Shown here in pieces: positions 35,015 through 43,836 of a DNA stretch of 52,894 bases. The notes beneath the pieces were generated by a model. That model was given only the letters and a program-made list of their open reading frames with translations. It made no database searches and was not told the origin of the DNA. Position 1 is the stretch's first letter; the number at the start of each line of letters is the position of its first letter. The stretch is from UBA917 sp964435085 (GTDB lineage: Bacteria > Patescibacteriota > Patescibacteriia > Patescibacteriales > Patescibacteriaceae). The DNA lies in contig CAYSXQ010000005.1 in the NCBI GenBank assembly GCA_964435085.1, positions 1-52,894 on the forward strand. Reading direction: 5' to 3'. Position numbers and translations under genes: made by a program.

Positions 35015-36172
35015 ATGAATATTTTGATTACTGTCTATGATGACTGGCGGGCGAGTGGTGGCACCGCTGTTTCTACTGAGCTGATAGCTAAAAATTTAGC
35101 AGCTCTGGGGCATCGAGTATTCATAGCCTCGACTGGCGACTACCCGCAGATTAAAACTTTTGTTTTCTCTAAAATTAGAAGGCTGCCTATCTTTGCTTTG
35201 CGCGACTGGTATTTAAAAAAGTTTTTTTTACGGCTCATTAAACAGGAAAAGATCGACCTGATCTATGCTTCTGACTGCCGCTTTACAGCTGTGGCGGCCA
35301 TATTAGCTGGAACCAAAGCTGGTATTAAGACAGTTGTTCACTACAGGGACTACTGGTTTAGATGTCTGCGTGGCGATATGTTGCATGGTCATAATACTTG
35401 CGATGGTCATGATTTAGATTTTTGTTATTCTTTGCAAGTCAAAAAAATATTACTTTGGGAGCTCTATAAATTAGTTTATTTTAAAAAAAGACAAATCATA
35501 CTTAATTCTGCAGACTTGAATTTATCGGTTAGTGCTGCTATGCGTAAGAGGCTGCACCAAGCTGGTCTAAATAATCGAACTGAGATTATCTATGATCTGT
35601 TTGACCTTGAGCGGTCCAACAATGATCGCGTTAGTAGTGATCGGCTTAAAATAATCTTCGTCGGCAGGTTAGTTGATCACAGAGGTCTAAAAACCATGAT
35701 GAGCATTGCCAAAGGTCTGAAGGACAGGGGGGTGCTGTTTAGCTTAGTTATAGTCGGTGAGGGTGAGCTTATGAATTATTGTAAAAACTTTATCAAAAAC
35801 CATGAGCTTGTTAATGTTGGTCTAGTTGGTCTTTTAAGCCATGAGACAGTCTCGGATCAGTATCGGTCTGCTGATACCTTTCTGTTTCCGGCTAGATTAG
35901 AGGAGCCATTGGGTCGAGTCGTGGTAGAGGCTATGTCTGCTGGCTTACCGGTCATTGCCAGTAGAGTCGGCGGCATACTTGAGTTGGTAACCGATGGTGT
36001 GGAAGGTTTTTTGGTCGATAAGAATGATATTTCTGGGTTTATTGATAAATTATTATTATTGCAAGACAAATCTTTGCTGAGCAAAATGTCCACGGCCGCT
36101 ATAAAAAAGGCTGATTCTTTTGATCAGCTGCTTGTGGCTAAGCGCCTCAATGATTTAATAACTGGCCTGTGA
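35015..36172 (+). CDS. Glycosyltransferase family 4
   Basis: 385 aa from ATG 35015, one base after the preceding stop; a TTG 27 bases earlier is in frame but unlikely. NILITVYDDWRASGGTAVSTELIAKNLAALGH is the N-terminal GT4 domain. LKIIFVGRLVDHRGLKTMM, FSLVIVGEGELMNYC, VGLVGLLSHETVSDQY and FLFPARLEEPLGRVVVEAMSAGLPVIAS are the GT4 donor-site blocks, including the E..G..EAM motif. A Cys-rich stretch (FRCLRG, TCDG, DFCYS) lies near 125-145. It overlaps the GT9 gene by 4 bases (GTGA). Confidence 0.9.
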   Translation: MNILITVYDDWRASGGTAVSTELIAKNLAALGHRVFIASTGDYPQIKTFVFSKIRRLPIFALRDWYLKKFFLRLIKQEKIDLIYASDCRFTAVAAILAGTKAGIKTVVHYRDYWFRCLRGDMLHGHNTCDGHDLDFCYSLQVKKILLWELYKLVYFKKRQIILNSADLNLSVSAAMRKRLHQAGLNNRTEIIYDLFDLERSNNDRVSSDRLKIIFVGRLVDHRGLKTMMSIAKGLKDRGVLFSLVIVGEGELMNYCKNFIKNHELVNVGLVGLLSHETVSDQYRSADTFLFPARLEEPLGRVVVEAMSAGLPVIASRVGGILELVTDGVEGFLVDKNDISGFIDKLLLLQDKSLLSKMSTAAIKKADSFDQLLVAKRLNDLITGL

Positions 36173-37239
36173 GTCAAATGAATTATTTTTATAGAAATCC
36201 AATGACTAAAGGTCTTTTTTACTGTCTTGATAAATTATTATTTTGGCAGCTTTCTAGAAAGCTGCCAACTGTTAAGAGGCTGTTATTGGTTAACTTGGGC
36301 GGCATCGGCGATGTTGTGTTGATGGAGCCAATGATTAGAAGGTTAGTATGTTTGTGGCCATTAGCCGAAATCGATATCTTGGTTGATAGTAGGACTCAAG
36401 AGCTTTTGCGTGGAAATAAGTATATCCATCGCATCGATATCTTTGCTTTGCCTTGGCTTTCGCATAGCCAGCCAGGCTGGCTCGCTAGTCTGGCTTCATT
36501 TTGCCGTCAAGTCAATCTATTAAAAAACCGTAATTATGACCTAGCTTTTGATTTGAAGGGTGATCCGGCTGTTATCCTCTTGCTCACTTTGGCTAAAATT
36601 AAATATCGCATCGGCTTTGCTAATGGGGGCTTGTCGGCGTTCTTGCATGAAGCTTATGATTTCTTCAGTTACCACCTGCCGCGCGCTAATTTAAATTATC
36701 TGCTACTTAGTAACTTTTTGCCCGAGTGGCAGCTAGAGCAGGCGAGTCCTATTATTAGTTTGACTGATGCTGAAAAACTTTGGGCTATTAAAGAAAAAAC
36801 TAAGCTGTGTCAATCTAATAAGAAAACTATTACTATTCATCTAGGCGCAGGTCGTTCAGATAAAGTTTGGCCAAGTAGCTCCTGGCGCCAATTGCTCGCC
36901 GATTTATCAGTTTACAATCTACTGGTCATTGGTAGTGAATCTGATAATGATTTACTGACAGCGCTGGATAGCGATCAATTAATTAACTGCTTGGGCTATG
37001 AATTACGACAAACGGCAGCGCTGATTAGTCAGTCTGATCTATTTATTGGCGGTGATAGCGGTCCTGGCCATTTAGCCGCTGCTCTCGGCACGCCACTTAT
37101 CTCAATTTTTTCAACTGTTAATGATTATATTGTGTGGTCGGCTAGTGGAGCTCATTTATTTACTTTTGGCTCTGACGAGCCTGTTGATTTTCGGCAGATT
37201 GCTAACGCAGCTTTACGTATTTTAGGAGCTAAGATATAA
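36169..37239 (+). CDS. GT9 family (heptosyltransferase-like) glycosyltransferase
   Basis: 356 aa from GTG 36169 (overlap GTGA); ATG 36178 is an alternative. LLLVNLGGIGDVVLMEPMIRRL is the N-terminal GT9 motif. IHLGAGRSDKVWPSSSW and LFIGGDSGPGHLAAALGTPLISIFS complete the family pattern. GT9 enzymes add heptose to LPS core, but Patescibacteria generally lack LPS, so another NDP-sugar is likely used here. Confidence 0.88.
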   Translation: MSQMNYFYRNPMTKGLFYCLDKLLFWQLSRKLPTVKRLLLVNLGGIGDVVLMEPMIRRLVCLWPLAEIDILVDSRTQELLRGNKYIHRIDIFALPWLSHSQPGWLASLASFCRQVNLLKNRNYDLAFDLKGDPAVILLLTLAKIKYRIGFANGGLSAFLHEAYDFFSYHLPRANLNYLLLSNFLPEWQLEQASPIISLTDAEKLWAIKEKTKLCQSNKKTITIHLGAGRSDKVWPSSSWRQLLADLSVYNLLVIGSESDNDLLTALDSDQLINCLGYELRQTAALISQSDLFIGGDSGPGHLAAALGTPLISIFSTVNDYIVWSASGAHLFTFGSDEPVDFRQIANAALRILGAKI

Positions 37240-37246
37240 TTAATTT

Positions 37247-38560
37247 ATGGCTATTACTAGGTTTTTACTCAAAAAAATGCTCACTCCCAAAGCTTTGCTT
37301 AGCTGTGCTACTGTTGTAAGTCTCGCTCTTATTTTGGCTAGGCTACTGATCGGTGGTGGTTTGCCTGGTGGTGATTCTATTACTTACTACTCTTCTTTGC
37401 GAGCCATTGTGCTTGAGCATAGTTTAAATTTAGAGAATAGTTATAATTACTTTCATAATGATCATTCTAAATTTACTGGCTTATCTAAGTTTCCCTACCT
37501 CACGAAGCCTTATGAGCCTACTGGACGTTATTTGATGCACTATCCCATCGGTGTCGTCATATCTTGGACGCCTTTTTTCTTACTGGGTCAATTAGCCGCT
37601 CAAATTTACAGTTTTTGCTCCGGTGATTATTGGTCACTTACTGGCTTTTCCATGATTCAGTACTTTTTCACAGCAAGCTCTGCTGTCTTCTATGCCATGT
37701 TGGGTTTGTTTTTTATCTATCACTACCTAATTAGATATGAGCAAGTGGCTAAGAGCACTGCCCTACTAGCAGTTCTTTCTGTTGGTCTTGGTACTTCTTT
37801 GACTTACTATATTTACTTTATTCCTACTTATTCTCATGTTGTCTCATTTTTTTGGTCTAGCTCTTTGTTGATTTACTTTCTAAAATGCTACCGCAGTAAG
37901 CTCTGGACTAAGCGCTCTTTTTTACTGCTAGGCTTTCTAACGGCTATGACGGCTCTAACTAGATATCAAGATATTGGTATTTTGCTTGTGCCATTGACTA
38001 TCTTGCTGTTTGATTGGCTTAGGGAGAAAAAAATGCCAATTGCCTTGTCTCCGCTTAATCTTAGTCTGGCTATCTTAACTTGTTTTACAGCCTTTATTCC
38101 TCAGTTATTAATCAATAAATATTTAGCTGGCTCATATTGGGAGAGTGGTTATGTCGGTGAAACTTTTGCCTACTTAACAAATCCTCAGCTTGGCTATGTT
38201 CTATTTAGTCCACTTAAAGGTTTGTTTATAATTACTCCCCTTATTTTATTTGCAATTATTGGCCTGTGCACTAGGTTAAAAAACAGTTTATATTTAGGAC
38301 TCTTTATTTTTTTTCTGGCCGAGCTCTATTTGACATCTGCTTGGTACGCTTACCATCAAGGTGAGAGTTATGGTATTCGTATGCTGATTGTTTGTTCTAT
38401 AGCTTTTATTTTTGGACTCATTCCTGTTTTGAATAAGCTTGCTGCTTCTAAAAAATATTGGCCATATATATTTAGCGTCATCTTTATTGCCATTAACTGG
38501 CTCTTAATGGTTCTTTACGCTTTACGTGTTTTTGGTTCTGATTATAGTGCTTACAATTAA
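37247..38560 (+). CDS. GT-C fold membrane glycosyltransferase (ArnT/PMT-like)
   Basis: 437 aa with about ten to eleven membrane helices. The first outer loop has LPGGDSITYYSSLRAIVLEHSLNLEN, with an Asp in the position of the GT-C catalytic acid, and GLFFIYHYLI and ALTRYQDIGILLVPLTILL resemble the conserved ArnT/PMT helices. It lacks the soluble C-terminal domain that many relatives have. Such enzymes use polyprenyl-phosphate sugars on the outer face. The next gene is a DPM1-like synthase that could make that donor. Family assignment is by layout. Confidence 0.7.
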   Translation: MAITRFLLKKMLTPKALLSCATVVSLALILARLLIGGGLPGGDSITYYSSLRAIVLEHSLNLENSYNYFHNDHSKFTGLSKFPYLTKPYEPTGRYLMHYPIGVVISWTPFFLLGQLAAQIYSFCSGDYWSLTGFSMIQYFFTASSAVFYAMLGLFFIYHYLIRYEQVAKSTALLAVLSVGLGTSLTYYIYFIPTYSHVVSFFWSSSLLIYFLKCYRSKLWTKRSFLLLGFLTAMTALTRYQDIGILLVPLTILLFDWLREKKMPIALSPLNLSLAILTCFTAFIPQLLINKYLAGSYWESGYVGETFAYLTNPQLGYVLFSPLKGLFIITPLILFAIIGLCTRLKNSLYLGLFIFFLAELYLTSAWYAYHQGESYGIRMLIVCSIAFIFGLIPVLNKLAASKKYWPYIFSVIFIAINWLLMVLYALRVFGSDYSAYN

Positions 38561-38585
38561 TTATACCTAGCCAATTATCTAATCT

Positions 38586-39284
38586 ATGAAAAAAATCACT
38601 ATCATCATACCTGTGTACAACGAAGTTAAGACCATCTTGCCTATTTTAGATTTGGTTCGAGCTGTTAATTTAGATTTAGAAAAAGAAATTATCGTTATTG
38701 ATGATAAGTCAACTGACGGCACTAGAGAAATTTTAGCTAATCTTGCTTTTCCTGGCCTACGAGTAATTTTTCAGCCTGTCAATAAAGGCAAGGGTTCTGC
38801 TGTACGTGCTGGTTTTGCTGAGTCAACTGGTGATATTATTGTTATCCAAGACGCTGATTTAGAATACCGTCCCAATGATTATCCTAAGTTACTCGCACCT
38901 ATCTTGGCCGGCCATGCTGACGTAGTCTATGGCTCAAGAGTTTTGGGTGGCGAAGCAAAGCGTGTAATATTCTTTTGGTATGCTTTAGGTAATAGATTTT
39001 TAACACTACTCTCCAATATGCTGACCAATCTCAATTTGACCGATATGGAGACTTGCTATAAAGTTATGACTAGGGAGGTGCTTGATAGTTTGCGTACTAA
39101 GCTTACAACTAATCGCTTTGGCATCGAGCCAGAACTTACTGCTCACTTTGCTCGTGGCGGCTGGCGTATCTATGAAGTTGGTATTAGTTACGATGGTCGT
39201 ACCTACGCCGAGGGTAAAAAAATCAATTGGCGTGACGGTGTGGCAGCGCTTTGGTATATTATTAAATTCAATTTATTAAAATAA
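38586..39284 (+). CDS. Polyprenyl-phosphate sugar synthase (DPM1-like GT2)
   Basis: 232 aa. ITIIIPVYNEVKTILPIL, IIVIDDKSTDGTREIL, VNKGKGSAVRAGF, VIQDADLEYRPNDYPKL (DxD site), VYGSRVLGG and MTREVLDSL with RFGIEPELTAHFARGG match bacterial dolichol-phosphate-mannose-synthase-like enzymes. It has no C-terminal membrane helix. It would load a sugar onto undecaprenyl phosphate for the GT-C enzyme encoded just before it. Confidence 0.9.
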   Translation: MKKITIIIPVYNEVKTILPILDLVRAVNLDLEKEIIVIDDKSTDGTREILANLAFPGLRVIFQPVNKGKGSAVRAGFAESTGDIIVIQDADLEYRPNDYPKLLAPILAGHADVVYGSRVLGGEAKRVIFFWYALGNRFLTLLSNMLTNLNLTDMETCYKVMTREVLDSLRTKLTTNRFGIEPELTAHFARGGWRIYEVGISYDGRTYAEGKKINWRDGVAALWYIIKFNLLK

Positions 39285-39287
39285 CCT

Positions 39288-40160
39288 ATGTTCGATCTCT
39301 TCTTGGCTTTCTCTTTTATCTTCGGCACCATGATCGGTAGTTTCCTTAACTGCCTAGTCTGGCGTCTCTACCGGGACGAAAGCCTCTGGACTAGATCGCA
39401 TTGTCCTCGCTGCGACAAACAAATTGCTTGGTACGACAATATTCCTCTAGTAAGCTTCTTGTCTCTCGGCGCACGTTGCCGTCATTGCAAAGAGAAAATT
39501 AGTTTTGAATATCCACTGGCTGAACTCGCTCTCGGCTTCCTTTTTGCCTTTGTCTTTTGGTATAACTTTAATGGTCTATCTGACCTCTTTTTAATCAATG
39601 AGCTTACTAGTTTTAATCTCGGCACCTTGTTACTACTGCGTGACTGGATTATCGTTGCTTTCCTCTCCGCTATCTTCCTCATGGACTATAAATGGTATGT
39701 TGTAGCTGATGAAATAAGTATTCCGGGAATTATCATTATCTTTTTAATTAATCTTGGGATTGGTTTCGCTTGGCCAGATATAGCCTTAGGGTTCGTCTGG
39801 TGGAGACTACTGCTAGCTACTCTGGTCGGCGGCGCATTTTTCTCCTTGCAATACTTCCTTTCTGGCGGTCGCTGGGTCGGAGCCGGGGATATTCGTATCG
39901 GCGCTCTGATGGGTGCCGCTCTCGGTTGGCCGGGCATTCTTGTTGGTCTAGCTTTGTCTTATGGGATTGGAGCCGTCGCTTCTATTTATTTGATCGTCGT
40001 TAAGAAGAAACAAAAATTTGATTTTCGTCATCTCTGGCAAGAGTCCGAACCGACCGAGGAGGCAATTATTCCTTTTGGGCCATTTCTGGCTATTGGTTGT
40101 ATTATCGCTCTTTTTTACAGTGAAGTAATTATTAATTGGTATCAAAACCTAATGTTTTAA
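39288..40160 (+). CDS. pilD: Prepilin peptidase (A24 family)
   Basis: 290 aa. The N-terminal domain has GSFLNCLVWRLYRDES and the zinc-binding pair CPRC and CRHC (about residues 41-66). Catalytic aspartates lie in FLMDYKWYVVADEISIPG and GAGDIRIGALMGA. About eight membrane helices are present. It cleaves the leader of the pilins at 1618 and 10062 and may N-methylate the new Phe. It is 3 bases after the DPM1-like gene and 10 before pyrG, so pilus, glycan and nucleotide genes may share transcripts here. Confidence 0.95.
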   Translation: MFDLFLAFSFIFGTMIGSFLNCLVWRLYRDESLWTRSHCPRCDKQIAWYDNIPLVSFLSLGARCRHCKEKISFEYPLAELALGFLFAFVFWYNFNGLSDLFLINELTSFNLGTLLLLRDWIIVAFLSAIFLMDYKWYVVADEISIPGIIIIFLINLGIGFAWPDIALGFVWWRLLLATLVGGAFFSLQYFLSGGRWVGAGDIRIGALMGAALGWPGILVGLALSYGIGAVASIYLIVVKKKQKFDFRHLWQESEPTEEAIIPFGPFLAIGCIIALFYSEVIINWYQNLMF

Positions 40161-40170
40161 ATAAAAATCT

Positions 40171-41835
40171 ATGGAAGAGCTTTGCCAAAAAACAGAGACT
40201 AAGACTAAATATATCTTTGTCGTCGGTGGCGTCATGTCTGGCGTCGGCAAAGGTATCTCTGCCGCTTCTATCGGCCGCATCATGATTAGCAAAGGCTTCA
40301 AGGTTAGCGCTATCAAGATCGATCCTTACATTAACGTCGATGCTGGTACTATGAATCCAGTTGAGCACGGCGAAGTCTTCGTCACTGATGACGGCGACGA
40401 AACTGATCAAGACATCGGCAACTACGAAAGGTTCCTCGGTCAAAACATCTACCGCGAAAGCTACATGACTACTGGTCGCGTCTATCAGTCCGTCATCCAG
40501 AAAGAACGCAACCTCGAGTACAAAGGTCAATGCGTGCAAGTCATTCCTCACATTCCTAATGAAGTCCGTGAGCGTATTGCCAAGGCTGTCGAAAAGACCG
40601 GTGCTGAAATTATGATCATCGAAATCGGTGGCACTGTCGGCGAGTATGAAAACTTACTATTCCTCGAAGCTGCTCGCTACATGCATCTTGACCATCCTGA
40701 CAATGTTCTCTTTGTCATGGTCACTTATTTGCCTATCCCTTCGAAGCTCGGTGAAATGAAAACTAAACCGACTCAACACGCCGTCCGCGCTCTTAATAGC
40801 GCCGGCATCCAGCCTGATTTCATCATTGCTCGCGCCGAGGTGCCTCTTGATGAACCTCGTCGCAAGAAGATTGCTGTTCACTGCAATGTCACCAGTGCCG
40901 ATGTCATTAACGCTCCTGACATTGAAACTATCTACGATGTCCCGCTTAACTTCGAAAAAGACGGTCTCGGTGATCGCATTCTCCATAAGTTCAATCTCGA
41001 ACCACGAGCCACTAATCTTGATGACTGGCGCGCCATGGTTGAGCGCGTCAAAGACGGTGAAAAGACCGTCAAAGTTGGTATTGTCGGTAAGTACTTTGCT
41101 TCCGGTGACTTCTCACTGTCGGACTCTTACATTAGCGTCATCGAGGCTATCAAGCACGCCGCTGCCGCTAATCACTGCCGCGTGCAACTAACTTGGCTTT
41201 CTGCTGAAGAGCTAGAAACTAAAGGTGTCGAACATCTCAAGGCCTTTGATGGTCTAATTATTCCACAGGGCTGGGGGAGTCGTGGCAGTGAAGGCAAGAT
41301 CAAAGCCATTGAATATTGCCGCGTTAACAAAGTCCCATACTTCGGTCTCTGCTATGGTATGCAAATGGCTGTCATCGAGTACGCTCGTCATGTCCTAGGT
41401 CTATCTGATGCTCATAGTGCCGAAGCCGAACCAAGTACTTACAATCCTGTCATCCACATCATGCCTGAGCAAGCCGAGCTCCTTGCTAAGAAGCAATACG
41501 GTGGCACCATTCGCCTCGGCGCTTGGCCTTGTGAGCTTAAAGCTGGCACACATCTGGCTAAGGCTTACGCTAATAAATTCGGCACGGAGACAATTATCTC
41601 CGAGCGTCATCGTCATCGCTATGAATTTAATAATGCCTATCGCAAACAGCTTGAAGAAGCTGGTCTAGTTGTTAGTGGTACTAGTCCTGACGACAAGATA
41701 GTTGAAGCTATCGAAATAGCTGATCATCCTTTCTTCATCGGTACGCAGTTTCATCCTGAATATATTTCCAAGCCCTTAGATCCGCATCCGCTCTTTGTGG
41801 AGTTTGTGAAAATTTGTTTGAGTTTAGTGAAATAA
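40171..41835 (+). CDS. pyrG: CTP synthase
   Basis: 554 aa, full length. The synthetase domain begins with KYIFVVGGVMSGVGKGISAASIG (P-loop), followed by IKIDPYINVDAGTMNP, EHGEVFVTDDGDETDQD and EIGGTVGEYE. The glutaminase domain has GLCYGMQ with catalytic Cys394 and FHPEY for His and Glu. It makes CTP from UTP, ATP and glutamine. Codon use favours C-ending codons more than the glycan genes, which suggests a well-expressed native gene. It has no Shine-Dalgarno, and ends at a strong terminator. Confidence 0.97.
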   Translation: MEELCQKTETKTKYIFVVGGVMSGVGKGISAASIGRIMISKGFKVSAIKIDPYINVDAGTMNPVEHGEVFVTDDGDETDQDIGNYERFLGQNIYRESYMTTGRVYQSVIQKERNLEYKGQCVQVIPHIPNEVRERIAKAVEKTGAEIMIIEIGGTVGEYENLLFLEAARYMHLDHPDNVLFVMVTYLPIPSKLGEMKTKPTQHAVRALNSAGIQPDFIIARAEVPLDEPRRKKIAVHCNVTSADVINAPDIETIYDVPLNFEKDGLGDRILHKFNLEPRATNLDDWRAMVERVKDGEKTVKVGIVGKYFASGDFSLSDSYISVIEAIKHAAAANHCRVQLTWLSAEELETKGVEHLKAFDGLIIPQGWGSRGSEGKIKAIEYCRVNKVPYFGLCYGMQMAVIEYARHVLGLSDAHSAEAEPSTYNPVIHIMPEQAELLAKKQYGGTIRLGAWPCELKAGTHLAKAYANKFGTETIISERHRHRYEFNNAYRKQLEEAGLVVSGTSPDDKIVEAIEIADHPFFIGTQFHPEYISKPLDPHPLFVEFVKICLSLVK

Positions 41836-41840
41836 ATAAT

Positions 41841-41872
41841 AAAAACAGCTCGTGATTTGCGAGCTGTTTTTT
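41841..41872 (+). terminator. Intrinsic terminator after pyrG
   Basis: AAAACAGCTCG (41842-41852) pairs with CGAGCTGTTTT (41860-41870), followed by TT. Confidence 0.93.
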
Positions 41873-41899
41873 AATGTCAAATATCTAAATACTTCTACT

Positions 41900-42014
41900 C
41901 TGTCATGCTGGAGCGTAACGTAGTGAAGCGATAGCATCCCGTTGCGATTTGGATAAAGGTTGCTTTTTGGCACGGGATTCTATCGTTGTGCTACGCTTCA
42001 CTCCAGAATGACAG
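41900..42014. repeat. MITE-like palindrome (CTGTCATNCTGGAG type)
   Basis: The left arm starts CTGTCATGCTGGAGCG and the right arm ends CACTCCAGAATGACAG. The arms are about 40 bases, imperfectly complementary, and both reach a CGGGAT/ATCCCG boundary. The ends resemble the widespread TGTCATTCTGAGCGAAGCG repeats found between genes in many bacterial genomes (from memory). It has no coding capacity. It lies between convergent pyrG and the ABC-F gene. Confidence 0.8.
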
Positions 42015-42025
42015 AATTCTTTATG

Positions 42026-43771
42026 CTAGTTCGCTTTCATCAACCACTCATTCTCTGTCTCTACAATGCTTCGATCCAAATCACTCAAAATCATCATCTT
42101 CTCCGCATTATAATTCGTCGGGTTATTAGAAAAATACTCCACAATCTCCTCACGCTGTTTTCTAAGTTTCGCAAGTTTCTTCTCAATACTAGCCAGCTCC
42201 TTAGCGGCCAATTTTTTATCCAGATAAAGCTGCTGCTTGCTATTATCAGAAACTTTTTCCGCCACCTCATTATTTTGATTATTAATTTTATTCTCAAGCT
42301 CCTCAATGTAGTCTTCGTAATCCTGAAATCTCCGTCTCGCTTCACCGTTTTCAATCTGCACCAGGCCTGTGGCAATCAAATTAGCAAAGGTTCGATCGTG
42401 ACTAGTGAAGATTATCGCACCAGTAAATTTAGCCAAAGCTTGACCTAGCGCTTCGACGGTTTCAAAGTCCAAATGACTAGTCGGTTCGTCCATGATCAAG
42501 ATATCCGGCTTGGATAATAAAATCCCGGCTAGTTGCAGTCGTGACTTCTCGCCACCGGAGAGCACTGAGACCGGTTTCTTCTGCGCTTCTTCATCAAAGA
42601 GAAAGTCACCGGCCATCTTCAGTACTGCTTCGGTCTTAATCTCTGGCGCCGCAAGTCTTCGCAAATAAACGCCTACTTGCTCGTTGCGATCTAATATTTC
42701 TAAGCTATCTTGCGCATGATAGGCGAGTGTCGCCGCGCTATACCAATGAAAGGATCCGCCCAAGCTATCCAAGTGACCAGCTAAAGTTTTCAGCAAGGTC
42801 GTCTTACCTTGACCATTTTGACCAAGCACCAAGAGGCGCTCACCAAAAGTCATTTCAAAATTAATATTAGGCACTAAAACTTTGTCATCATAACCAATGC
42901 TTAAGTTCTTGACCCGCAAAGCTAGGTTCTTGCGCTTTGGTACTGGCGGCAAGACAATACGGGTAATGCCAGCTTCATGTTCAATAGTAATGCGCTTCGC
43001 CTCCAGCTTATCAATCTTCCGAATCATCGCTTGCGCTTGCTTGGCTTTCGATGCACTAGCGCGAAAGCGATCCACGAAACTCTGCAAATGTTCTTGCTGA
43101 CGGGCGAGACCCTGATTTTGCTTGATCAGCGTCGATTGCTTCTGTTCTTTAAAGGCTAGATATTCTTCCAGTGGTCCTGGATAATGATAATAGCCACCCT
43201 CATAAATTTCCAAAGTCTCCTCGCAAGTCTTTTTAATAAATTCGCGATCATGGGAAATAATCACAAAGCTGCCTTTATAAGTTTTTAAATAATTCTCGAG
43301 TAAGAGTAAAGTGTTTAAGTCAAGATAGTTAGTCGGCTCATCGAGCAAAAATAAATTAGGCTGCGTCAGTAACATGGCCACGATCTTCAGACGCATGCGC
43401 CAACCACCAGACAGTTGGCGAGCCTCTAAAGCTAATTTCTCCTCACCAATCTCAAAACGTGCCGCCAATTTCTTCGCCGTCCAGACAGCTTGTCCGCTCA
43501 TACGCATGAGATAGTCTAGACTGTTCTCGCCCTCCAGCCAGTCATTCTCCTGATTAATCTTCCCCAGCTTCGTCTCGGTACTAATAATCACCGAGCCACT
43601 ATCGCTCTGCTCCTCGCCAGTGATAATCCGAAACAAAGTTGATTTGCCTGCGCCATTACGCCCAATCACGCCGATCTTTTGCTTCTCGTGAATACTAAAA
43701 TTAAAGTCAGTAAAAATTTCCTGCCGTCCGTAACTTTTAGATAAATTGTTGGTCTGTAATAGAATGCTCAT
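42026..43771 (-). CDS. ABC-F family ATPase
   Basis: 581 aa, two ABC domains and no membrane part. Domain 1 has GRNGAGKST (about residue 37), LSGGWRMRL and FLLDEPTNYLD. The inter-domain linker has many charged helices (LARQQEHLQSFVDRF, KAKQAQAMIRKIDKL). Domain 2 has GQNGQGKTT, LSGGEKSRL and LIMDEPTSHLD. The C-terminal 80 residues form a coiled coil (KLAAKELASIEKKLAKLRKQ). ABC-F proteins act on the ribosome (EttA, Uup and resistance factors). The subfamily cannot be fixed here. It has an extended -10 just upstream and no Shine-Dalgarno. Confidence 0.93.
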   Translation of the reverse strand: MSILLQTNNLSKSYGRQEIFTDFNFSIHEKQKIGVIGRNGAGKSTLFRIITGEEQSDSGSVIISTETKLGKINQENDWLEGENSLDYLMRMSGQAVWTAKKLAARFEIGEEKLALEARQLSGGWRMRLKIVAMLLTQPNLFLLDEPTNYLDLNTLLLLENYLKTYKGSFVIISHDREFIKKTCEETLEIYEGGYYHYPGPLEEYLAFKEQKQSTLIKQNQGLARQQEHLQSFVDRFRASASKAKQAQAMIRKIDKLEAKRITIEHEAGITRIVLPPVPKRKNLALRVKNLSIGYDDKVLVPNINFEMTFGERLLVLGQNGQGKTTLLKTLAGHLDSLGGSFHWYSAATLAYHAQDSLEILDRNEQVGVYLRRLAAPEIKTEAVLKMAGDFLFDEEAQKKPVSVLSGGEKSRLQLAGILLSKPDILIMDEPTSHLDFETVEALGQALAKFTGAIIFTSHDRTFANLIATGLVQIENGEARRRFQDYEDYIEELENKINNQNNEVAEKVSDNSKQQLYLDKKLAAKELASIEKKLAKLRKQREEIVEYFSNNPTNYNAEKMMILSDLDRSIVETENEWLMKAN

Positions 43772-43779
43772 AATTTGCT

Positions 43780-43788
43780 ATGATAACA
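43780..43788 (-). promoter_or_regulatory. Extended -10 promoter of the ABC-F gene, probably leaderless
   Basis: On the minus strand TGTTATCAT (TGn plus TATCAT) ends 8 bases before the ATG at 43771, with no clear -35 and no Shine-Dalgarno. Confidence 0.55.
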
Positions 43789-43797
43789 AAGAAATTT

Positions 43798-43836
43798 GAA
43801 AAAAAATAGCCCTACTCTCACGATGGAAAGTAGGGC
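43798..43836 (-). terminator. Terminator of the 197-aa orphan gene
   Basis: On the minus strand GCCCTACT (43836-43829) pairs with AGTAGGGC (43816-43809), followed by TATTTTTTTT. The loop contains the stop codon of the gene (43820-43818). Confidence 0.85.

Noticed and set aside
40132..40551. A 139-codon open frame on the minus strand over the 5' end of pyrG
   Set aside because: It lies opposite a certain, conserved gene and its sequence is a shadow of that gene's codon bias.
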